Source of the DNA: Microcaldota archaeon
Lineage (GTDB): Archaea; Micrarchaeota; Micrarchaeia; Norongarragalinales; UBA8480
Length of the DNA stretch: 9,561 bases
Direction: 5' to 3'
Assembly: GCA_030697615.1 (NCBI GenBank)
Contig: JAUYPK010000149.1
Span: 1-9,561, forward strand
Both the position numbers and the translations under genes were made by a program. The first letter of the stretch is position 1. Every line of letters begins with the position of its first letter. This document shows positions 4,875 through 9,561 of the stretch, piece after piece. Below the pieces are notes generated by a model. That model ran no database searches. It saw only the letters and a list, made by a program, of their open reading frames with translations, and had not been told where the DNA came from.

Positions 4875-5405
4875 TTACACCTTCTTAACTTTTGCGGTTT
4901 TTACAGGGTTAACTGCACCTGTTGATATTTTTTCAAGTGCTTGTGAAATGTCTGTGTTGATATGCTTGCCAGTTATTCGCTGTTGCGATGGTAGCATTTC
5001 TTCTCCAAGTTTAGTTTTGATTCCAGCATCTATAGCACCTTTGACAGTTGCAAATAATATTCCACCTTTAGATACGGTGTGGAGCCCAAAATCAGCTACG
5101 ACTTCAGTTACTCCTTTTGCAACTGCTTTTTTGCCAAGTAAAAAGCCAGTTAGATATGCAGATGGCACGTTGCGTTTTCCAACAAATCCAAAAGCTTCTA
5201 AGTCTCGCGAAGAAGCTTGACAAATTGTTTGGTCGCCAGTCATTGAATACTGAATTAATTGAACTAGGACGCCTTTGTTTAATTTTCGTACAACTAACCT
5301 TGGCAAGCCGCTTTTCAACAACGCTAATCGCTTAACGTAGTTAGTTCTCCCTTGTCTCCTGCGGCGGAAGTGAACGTCGAACAATGGACCTTTTGCTTTA
5401 GTCAT
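4875..5405 (-). CDS. rpl18p: 50S ribosomal protein L18
   Basis: L18 (uL18) binds 5S rRNA together with L5 in the central protuberance. From the ATG at 5403-5405 the product is 176 residues, beginning MTKAKGPLFDVHFRRRRQGR. Family features are RRRRQGRTNYVKRLALLKSG (about 14-33), PRLVVRKLNKGVLVQLIQY (about 34-52), the DLEAFGFVGKRNVPSAYLTG segment, and the C-terminal LPSQQRITGKHINTDI. An in-frame GTG at 5421-5423 would add six residues (VLNNTK) and overlap L19e by 11 bp. I prefer the ATG because it clears the L19e stop by 7 bp and the added residues do not resemble the family. A GGTG 15 nt upstream is a poorly spaced Shine-Dalgarno site, so the start is not certain. Confidence 0.94.
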   Translation of the reverse strand: MTKAKGPLFDVHFRRRRQGRTNYVKRLALLKSGLPRLVVRKLNKGVLVQLIQYSMTGDQTICQASSRDLEAFGFVGKRNVPSAYLTGFLLGKKAVAKGVTEVVADFGLHTVSKGGILFATVKGAIDAGIKTKLGEEMLPSQQRITGKHINTDISQALEKISTGAVNPVKTAKVKKV

Positions 5406-5412
5406 TTTAGTA

Positions 5413-5856
5413 TTATTTAGCACCTGTTTCAGTTAATAATTTATTTTCTTTTAAGTAAGTTGAAAGAGCGTGCTTGTTCTTGAAAGCATTTCCCTTTACC
5501 ATTTTGTAAACCTTGCGAAAGGCACCTTTTGCAGTTAGGGTTGACTTCAATGAACGCAATAGTTTGCGCTGACTCCTAATTTTCCGTATCCAAAGTGTTT
5601 TTTGTGAAATTGAAGTTCCTTTCTTGCTTCCTTCGCCTCTTCTACGTCCAGCTCTTATTCTAGATTGTTTGTGCCTTGCAGCTTTGCGCGACGGTCCTTT
5701 TGAAGCGATTATCACAACTACTTTTTCCTTGACTAATTCCCTTACGTCTTCTGCAGAAAGGGCTTCGCTGGCGCGTTTCGCGTCAAGTATTTTAACTCTA
5801 CTTTCTCCGACATCGAAAATTCTTGCGCATAACCTTCGCACAGTTGCAACTGACAT
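5413..5856 (-). CDS. rpl19e: 50S ribosomal protein L19e
   Basis: L19e is a large-subunit protein of archaea and eukaryotes, absent from bacteria. The 147-residue product shows a helical N-terminal domain (TVRRLCARIFDVGESRVKI), the rRNA-binding loop SKGPSRKAARHKQSRIRAGR followed by RRGEGSKKGT (about 52-81), and the WIRKIRSQRKLLRSLK helix (about 89-104). The tail resembles other archaeal L19e proteins. The ATG follows the L32e stop by 7 bp. GGTGAATTAA, spanning the last L32e codons and its stop, supplies the Shine-Dalgarno site. Confidence 0.96.
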   Translation of the reverse strand: MSVATVRRLCARIFDVGESRVKILDAKRASEALSAEDVRELVKEKVVVIIASKGPSRKAARHKQSRIRAGRRRGEGSKKGTSISQKTLWIRKIRSQRKLLRSLKSTLTAKGAFRKVYKMVKGNAFKNKHALSTYLKENKLLTETGAK

Positions 5857-5863
5857 AAATTTT

Positions 5864-6199
5864 TTAATTCACCGTTTTTATTTTCTTCTCTTTTACAATT
5901 TTCATCAACTTTTCCCGCTTCTTTTTGCCAAGCGTTGCGGAAAACCTAATACAATTCTTTGCAGCATCAATGCCAGCGAGTTGCTTTTCATTACTTATAA
6001 GCACTTCCATTAATCCATTTGGATGCTTATCGCGTTCGCTTAATGCAGTGCGGTAGCCAACATCTGGAATTGCACCGTATGCTTTTAACTTTTGGCGCTG
6101 CTTGCTATCAATGCCACGTGGCTTTCTCCACTTGTTCTTGACTCGCTTCTTGGAGTGTATATTCATTCGTTGGAATGATGGAATTTTATGCGTTGACAT
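5864..6199 (-). CDS. rpl32e: 50S ribosomal protein L32e
   Basis: L32e is an archaeal and eukaryotic large-subunit protein. The 111-residue product is compact and consists mostly of the conserved core: PSFQRMNIHSKKRVKNKWRK (residues 8-27) then PRGIDSKQR, followed by IPDVGYRTALSERDKHPNGL (about 44-63) and EVLISNEKQLAGID. There is no long N-terminal extension of the kind seen in haloarchaea. The gene begins after the 111-bp AT-rich gap that follows L6, the second largest gap between ribosomal genes here. The Shine-Dalgarno site is weak (GTGGT about 14 nt upstream), so this gene could have its own promoter in the gap. Confidence 0.95.
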   Translation of the reverse strand: MSTHKIPSFQRMNIHSKKRVKNKWRKPRGIDSKQRQKLKAYGAIPDVGYRTALSERDKHPNGLMEVLISNEKQLAGIDAAKNCIRFSATLGKKKREKLMKIVKEKKIKTVN

Positions 6200-6310
6200 A
6201 TATGTTGGTTACCACTTTTTATTTTCTTTTGAATTTTTTCATTTCTTTAATTTTTTTTTTTAAATTTCTTTTATTAATTTTTTTATTATTTTAATCTTTG
6301 ATTTTAATTT
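6200..6310. other. AT-rich intergenic gap between L6 and L32e
   Basis: This 111-bp gap is almost entirely A/T, with the plus strand strongly T-rich, so an mRNA from the operon would be A-rich here. No gene is supported. A seven-codon frame (6219-6242, MKKFKRK) exists but is too short and low in complexity to claim. There is no T-run on the coding strand that would suggest termination. It may be an unstructured leader, an internal promoter region for the L32e-to-L15 genes, or an mRNA processing site. Confidence 0.5.
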
Positions 6311-6826
6311 TTATGCAATTACGGGATATATGCCATCTTGGAATACTCTTCGGTCTTTAGACTTAATTTTTGTAGCGGCCATTAAATTGTTAGCGGTTTG
6401 CCCAACTTCATATTTGTTTGAGCCAGTTATCGCTATATCTTGCCCTTTTACTTCGACTTTTGAATCACCGATAATGGTGGCTAAACGCGGAACTTTTTCA
6501 CCTAGGAAATTCTTGATAACTGCAGTTTTGTCTTTCACTTCAATTGAAACTGGAAAGTGAGAGTAAACTACTTGTAATTTTTTTGAAAAGCCAGTGTCGA
6601 TGCCTTTAAAGGCATTTTTGACATGAGACATTACTGAGCGCATGCAAGCTACCTTTCGCTTTGTTTCTTTTCCGATCCAATTAAAACTGATTTCGCCATT
6701 TTCAACATTTAGCTTAATCATTCTGCTGTCAAATGCAATTTCAAATGTTTTTCCTTTTCCAGTTACAACTACTTGTCCGTTTTTGACTTCAACATTGATC
6801 CCGCTTGGAATTGGAAATTTATCCAT
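6311..6826 (-). CDS. rpl6p: 50S ribosomal protein L6
   Basis: L6 (uL6) is a large-subunit protein with two similar domains near the factor-binding region. The 171-residue product begins with FPIPSGINVEVKNGQVVVTG (about 4-23) and KGKTFEIAF, the first-domain pattern. The second domain has VYSHFPVSIEVKDKTAVIKN (about 87-106) and FLGEKVPRLA, then DIAITGSNKYEVGQTANNL (about 129-147). It ends with RRVFQDGIYPVIA, a C-terminus typical of archaeal L6. The ATG lies 17 bp after the S8 stop. The Shine-Dalgarno site is weak. Confidence 0.96.
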   Translation of the reverse strand: MDKFPIPSGINVEVKNGQVVVTGKGKTFEIAFDSRMIKLNVENGEISFNWIGKETKRKVACMRSVMSHVKNAFKGIDTGFSKKLQVVYSHFPVSIEVKDKTAVIKNFLGEKVPRLATIIGDSKVEVKGQDIAITGSNKYEVGQTANNLMAATKIKSKDRRVFQDGIYPVIA

Positions 6827-6843
6827 TTTTTACAACACTATTT

Positions 6844-7215
6844 TTAATATACAAATGCAAGGAGTTTGCCACCTACGCGCTTTTCCTTTGCTTGGGCGTG
6901 GGTCATTATCCCGCTTGAAGTTGAAACTATTATTAGCCCAATTGATCTTGATGGCAAGAAGCGGGTCTCGTATTTTTCCCATTCATCACATTTAACAAAA
7001 AATCTTGGCCTAACTGCCCCGCAGTTATTAACGCTGCCTTTAAGTGTAACTTTTAGCTTGCCATCGGGGCTTGTTTCAATTGCGCCTAAGTAATTGTTAT
7101 CTTTTAGGCATGACAAAACTGCGCTGACAAGTTTTGAATTACGCATAGTGCAAACGCTTTTTCCTTTTAGCTCCGCTACTTTTACTGCGTTTAAAGCATC
7201 TGAGAGGAGGTCCAT
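6844..7215 (-). CDS. rps8p: 30S ribosomal protein S8
   Basis: S8 (uS8) is a primary 16S rRNA binder of the small-subunit platform. The 123-residue product starts MDLLSDALNAVKVAELKGK and has the family C-terminus SRSIGLIIVSTSSGIMTHAQ (about 89-108) then AKEKRVGGKLLAFVY, with the STSSGIMTH rRNA-contact loop intact. It is slightly shorter than the roughly 130 residues usual in archaea. The ATG at 7213-7215 lies 19 bp after the S14 stop, with GTGA about 10 nt upstream as the likely Shine-Dalgarno site. Confidence 0.96.
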   Translation of the reverse strand: MDLLSDALNAVKVAELKGKSVCTMRNSKLVSAVLSCLKDNNYLGAIETSPDGKLKVTLKGSVNNCGAVRPRFFVKCDEWEKYETRFLPSRSIGLIIVSTSSGIMTHAQAKEKRVGGKLLAFVY

Positions 7216-7234
7216 ATGTTTTGTTCACATCTTT

Positions 7235-7390
7235 TTACGAATATTTTTTGAATCCAATTTCTTCTGCTTTTTCCCTGAAGCATCTACGGCAAACGTACAG
7301 TTGGTACTTACGAATTAATCCACGGGCGGTTGCACAGAATCTGCATCGGCGTTTACTTCTTTTTTTGAATTTTGTTTCTAGCTTTTGCAT
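7235..7390 (-). CDS. rps14p: 30S ribosomal protein S14, zinc-binding type
   Basis: This short gene encodes 51 residues: [19 protein letters not shown] at the start, then [18 protein letters not shown], ending EEIGFKKYS. Four cysteines in two CxxC pairs (C16/C19 and C34/C37) form the zinc ribbon of archaeal S14 (uS14), which sits in the 30S head. The C-terminus [16 protein letters not shown] is the conserved end of this family. The ATG at 7388-7390 is only 2 bp after the L5 stop, indicating translational coupling. Gene order L5-S14-S8 is the standard archaeal order. I read it directly from the minus strand. Confidence 0.96.
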   Translation of the reverse strand: MQKLETKFKKRSKRRCRFCATARGLIRKYQLYVCRRCFREKAEEIGFKKYS

Positions 7391-7392
7391 TA

Positions 7393-7905
7393 TTACTGTG
7401 ACACCTCTTCTTCTTTGAGAATTACTCCAAGTGACTTCATGAATTCAATTGCCTCTGGTTTAGAAACGCGTTGGTAGCGTGGAATGCGTGAAAAGGCAAT
7501 TCTCCTGCGTTGTACGCGTATTCCTTGCTTTACAAGCGAAACCGCTACGTCAAATCCACTCATTCCAATTTTTGGGTCATACCTCATTCCGGGGACATCT
7601 ATGTATTCTTTTACTCCAAATGAAACGTTTCCAGTTGAGTCAAAATTATTTTGCGAAACTGAAAAGTCAATTGCATCTAAGCAGCGCTTGAGTACATCAA
7701 GGGCAGTTTGTTTGCGTAAAGTTATCTTTACACCTATATCGTCGCCTTTTCGGATCTTGAAAGTTGGATTACGTGTTTTTGCTTTTGTAAGCACTGCTTT
7801 TGACCCGGATATTTTTTCAAGCAACGCTTTTGCATTTTCTAACTTTTCTCCAGGTGCACCTACCCCTATGTTCAATGTAACTTTGTCAATTTTAACTAAG
7901 TTCAT
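7393..7905 (-). CDS. rpl5p: 50S ribosomal protein L5
   Basis: L5 (uL5) binds 5S rRNA with L18 in the central protuberance. The 170-residue product has [20 protein letters not shown] (about 9-28), [20 protein letters not shown] (about 43-62), and the very conserved [20 protein letters not shown] (about 96-115) followed by SGFDVAVSL. It lacks the glycine-rich P-site loop variations of some lineages and looks ordinary for an archaeon. The ATG is 9 bp after the S4e stop. The upstream GATGAT offers only a weak Shine-Dalgarno match, so coupling to S4e translation is likely. Confidence 0.96.
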   Translation of the reverse strand: MNLVKIDKVTLNIGVGAPGEKLENAKALLEKISGSKAVLTKAKTRNPTFKIRKGDDIGVKITLRKQTALDVLKRCLDAIDFSVSQNNFDSTGNVSFGVKEYIDVPGMRYDPKIGMSGFDVAVSLVKQGIRVQRRRIAFSRIPRYQRVSKPEAIEFMKSLGVILKEEEVSQ

Positions 7906-7914
7906 GTTGCATCA

Positions 7915-8619
7915 TCAGATCTTAAAGTTTTTGTCAACTACGAACACGTAGTCCTTAAGCGTAACTACTTCTTTTTTATCACCGTCTAGAATTTTGGCGT
8001 TTGACGGAGTTACACCTGAAAATACGTGTATATCTACAAGCGCCCCAATTGCGCCAGCGTGCCTTCCCCTGAATACGTAGCACTTGCTTCCCTTTTCGAG
8101 TTTCAGATGTTCTTTGATTTCAGCTTTTGGAATGGATATTTTAAGCGTGTCTCCAACGGAGTATTCTTTACCACTTGGTACAATGAGGTTCCTGCCATCG
8201 TGTAGCGTTAATTGTACTTTTCCGCCAGTTATAATTCGCTTTCCGGTTATTTTGCACAGTTTTTGGCTAACCTGGTCGGTTTTAACTGCAGATAATTTAC
8301 CGCCTTTGTTTATAACAATGATAAAAGACCCGTGGTCTTTTAGCGAGACGATGTCCATTAGCCCAACTGGAAAGCCAACGTCACGAATGGCCCTTCCATC
8401 AATTAAAACTTGACCGTTATGTAGTAGTTTCTTTGCCTCTGCGTTGCTTATGCAAACTTTAAGCACATCTCGCAATAGTAACAGGAGGGGAATTGAATCT
8501 TGTTGTCCATGTGGCCCTGGTCGATTTGACATTATCCATAGGGTTTTTTTCCTTTCAATTGGAAGTATCTTTGGGGAAGCAATGCGTTTCGTGTGCCGTT
8601 TATTTCCATGTGAAGCCAT
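7915..8619 (-). CDS. rps4e: 30S ribosomal protein S4e
   Basis: S4e is a small-subunit protein of archaea and eukaryotes, absent from bacteria. The 234-residue product begins with the signature MASHGNKRHTKRIASPK, then SNRPGPHGQQDSIPLLLLLR (about 31-50). An S4-type RNA-binding segment follows (about 42-90: LKVCISNAEAKKLLHNGQVL, then IDGRAIRD). A KOW-like segment sits near the C-terminus (about 175-205, with KGSKCYVFRGRHAGAIGALV). The ATG is preceded by AAGTGATTTTAAACAA, a Shine-Dalgarno match at slightly long spacing. It is preceded by a 126-bp AT-rich gap, suggesting a possible separate promoter or leader. Confidence 0.97.
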   Translation of the reverse strand: MASHGNKRHTKRIASPKILPIERKKTLWIMSNRPGPHGQQDSIPLLLLLRDVLKVCISNAEAKKLLHNGQVLIDGRAIRDVGFPVGLMDIVSLKDHGSFIIVINKGGKLSAVKTDQVSQKLCKITGKRIITGGKVQLTLHDGRNLIVPSGKEYSVGDTLKISIPKAEIKEHLKLEKGSKCYVFRGRHAGAIGALVDIHVFSGVTPSNAKILDGDKKEVVTLKDYVFVVDKNFKI

Positions 8620-8745
8620 TTGTTTAAAATCACTTAAATATTATTTTTTTATTATTTTTTATTTTTATTATTTGTTATTTTATTTATTTTTATTATCTTG
8701 TTATTGTTTATCACTAATTTTGATTAATTTTTATTTTGTTTAATT
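8620..8745. other. AT-rich intergenic gap between L24 and S4e
   Basis: This 126-bp gap is nearly pure A/T, with loose runs of AATAAA/ATAAAA-like units on the coding strand, and it is the longest gap inside the ribosomal cluster. I see no gene or stable hairpin. On the minus strand ATAATATTTAAG, about 20-30 bp before the S4e ATG, could be a TATA box, which would give an internal promoter for S4e and the genes after it. The GTGAT Shine-Dalgarno site of S4e overlaps its end. Confidence 0.5.
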
Positions 8746-9072
8746 TTACTTTCTTTCAACCATTTGGGTGATTACTAAGTTGCTAGCTGGAATAGCTACT
8801 GGGATTTCTTTTCCCCCGATTTTCTTTACAACCGCACCTTCTACATTAACTGCAGCTGCTAATACAGCAAGCACTTTGCCGCTTATTCCCCTGAATTTGC
8901 CTTTCATTATTTTAACAGTGTCGCCTTTGCGTATCCTTACAGCGCGTTTTTTCATTTTTGCCCTTAGTTCTTTTGACAAATGTGCATTGCGAAACTTCCC
9001 AGCTAAGTGTAGCGGAGCGTTGTAGAGAAACTTACGTTTTTTTCTCGGTTGTCTTGATTTAACTATACCCAT
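8746..9072 (-). CDS. rpl24p: 50S ribosomal protein L24
   Basis: L24 (uL24) is an early-assembly large-subunit protein. From the ATG at 9070-9072 the product is 108 residues, beginning MGIVKSRQPRKKRKFLYNAP. The archaeal N-terminal part LHLAGKFRNAHLSKELRAKM (about 22-41) leads into the KOW motif VRIRKGDTVKIMKGKFRGIS (about 45-64), then GKV. An in-frame GTG at 9079-9081 would add three residues. I prefer the ATG because GTGAT, just upstream, is a good Shine-Dalgarno site and the protein family begins near this point. The gene starts 9 bp after the L14 stop. Confidence 0.95.
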   Translation of the reverse strand: MGIVKSRQPRKKRKFLYNAPLHLAGKFRNAHLSKELRAKMKKRAVRIRKGDTVKIMKGKFRGISGKVLAVLAAAVNVEGAVVKKIGGKEIPVAIPASNLVITQMVERK

Positions 9073-9081
9073 AAAAATCAC

Positions 9082-9477
9082 TTATACTACTGAAGGCGCA
9101 ATTGCAACTACTTTTGGAAATCGCTCTGCAATTTCTCTTGCAACGCATCCCTTGATTTCGGTTCCCCTTGGTAAGTTTTGGTCGTCGATTAACACGCAGG
9201 CATTGTCTTCAAATTTTACCCGTTCTTTTCCGCGGCGAAATTCCTTGCGTTGCCTTACTATAAGGGCGCGTTCTTTTTTGCCTACCATTTCCGTCTTGCC
9301 TTTTTTAACTGCAACTATAACTATGCTGCCAATTCCAGCTGATGGCACTCTACGTAGGCGCGCTTTTGCACCTATCACTCCAATTATACCCACTAGTTTA
9401 GCTCCGCTGTTGTCATCGCAGATTAGCCGCGAAGATATTGAAAGTGGCTTTGTAATTTTAGCTGTTAGTGCCTGCAT
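9082..9477 (-). CDS. rpl14p: 50S ribosomal protein L14
   Basis: L14 (uL14) lies at the subunit interface and contacts 16S rRNA. The 131-residue product carries SRLICDDNSGAKLVGIIGVI (about 16-35), GIGSIVIVAVKKGKTEMVGK (about 48-67), ERALIVRQRKEFRR, and the conserved FEDNACVLIDDQNLPRGTEI (about 89-108), ending in the GCVAREIAERFPKVVAIAPS region. The ATG at 9475-9477 is preceded by AAGGTGATTAAAGCATCAA, with a good Shine-Dalgarno core (AGGTGAT) at 11 nt spacing. Its first 20 bases overlap the end of S17, so the pair should be translationally coupled. Confidence 0.97.
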   Translation of the reverse strand: MQALTAKITKPLSISSRLICDDNSGAKLVGIIGVIGAKARLRRVPSAGIGSIVIVAVKKGKTEMVGKKERALIVRQRKEFRRGKERVKFEDNACVLIDDQNLPRGTEIKGCVAREIAERFPKVVAIAPSVV

Positions 9478-9561
9478 TTGATGCTTTAATCACCTTAGTA
9501 ATAACATGAGCCTTTGTCCTGGAAAGTTTTCTACATTCTGCAACGTCTACTAGGTCGCCTT
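9458..9561 (-). CDS. rps17p: 30S ribosomal protein S17, C-terminal part (cut by window edge)
   Basis: The last 33 residues of an open frame enter from the right edge: GDLVDVAECRKLSRTKAHVI, then TKVIKASNAGTNS, stopping at TAA (9458-9460). The GDxVxxAECRxLSxTK pattern is the conserved end of archaeal S17 (uS17), a 16S rRNA-binding small-subunit protein. Position directly before L14 is the standard archaeal order. The reading frame runs 20 bp into L14, so the tail after KVIKA has been extended or shifted relative to a non-overlapping arrangement. The N-terminal portion lies outside the window. Confidence 0.93.
   Translation of the reverse strand, partial: GDLVDVAECRKLSRTKAHVITKVIKASNAGTNS

Noticed and set aside
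5406..5423. GTG start for L18 adding six residues
   Set aside because: It overlaps the L19e stop by 11 bp and the added residues do not resemble L18; the ATG at 5405 is preferred, though the upstream GGTG is poorly spaced for it.
6219..6242. Seven-codon frame MKKFKRK before L32e as a possible leader peptide
   Set aside because: It is too short, lies in nearly pure A/T sequence, and has no Shine-Dalgarno site.
7484..7951. A 155-residue open frame on the plus strand
   Set aside because: It is antisense to L5 and the S4e end, with no family resemblance; a shadow frame.

Overview
This window is an archaeal ribosomal-protein cluster (the spc part of the S10/spc operon) running into the SecY export gene. 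Every supported gene is on the minus strand, so transcription runs from high to low coordinates. The archaeal assignment rests on proteins absent from bacteria (S4e, L32e, L19e, L34e), a zinc-ribbon S14, archaeal-type SecY and an EMC3/DUF106 insertase, and Shine-Dalgarno sites of the GGTGA(T) type. The DNA is AT-rich and tightly packed, and several ribosomal proteins look compact (notably L30), which would fit a small-genome archaeon such as a DPANN-like lineage. The exact lineage cannot be settled from this sequence.

In transcription order: S17 (3' end only, cut by the window edge), L14, L24, an AT-rich gap of 126 bp, S4e, L5, S14 (51 codons), S8, L6, an AT-rich gap of 111 bp, L32e, L19e, L18, S5, L30, L15. 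An unexpected two-gene toxin-antitoxin module follows (DUF433 antitoxin, then DUF5615 PIN-like toxin). After it come secY, an EMC3/DUF106 membrane insertase, L34e, and the 5' end of an unrecognised gene at the left edge. Gene order from S17 to L15 is the standard archaeal order. Adenylate kinase and cytidylate kinase, often found around secY/DUF106/L34e in archaea, are not at their expected places.

The most interesting region is 2606-3397. The toxin-antitoxin pair sits exactly between L15 and secY and is bracketed by two copies of the L15 3' end. The true L15 terminus is at 3347-3397. A second copy at 2610-2660 matches it at 49 of 51 bases. That second copy extends, more diverged but still in frame, into a 31-residue L15-like tail that begins exactly at the toxin stop codon. 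This is the architecture left by an element or recombinant fragment that entered at the 3' end of rpl15 and kept that gene whole while leaving a displaced tail. No integrase is visible, so the mechanism is open.

Functionally, the window couples production of both ribosomal subunits to the membrane-insertion machinery (SecY and EMC3-like protein). The inserted module now lies between these two halves and may influence secY expression.
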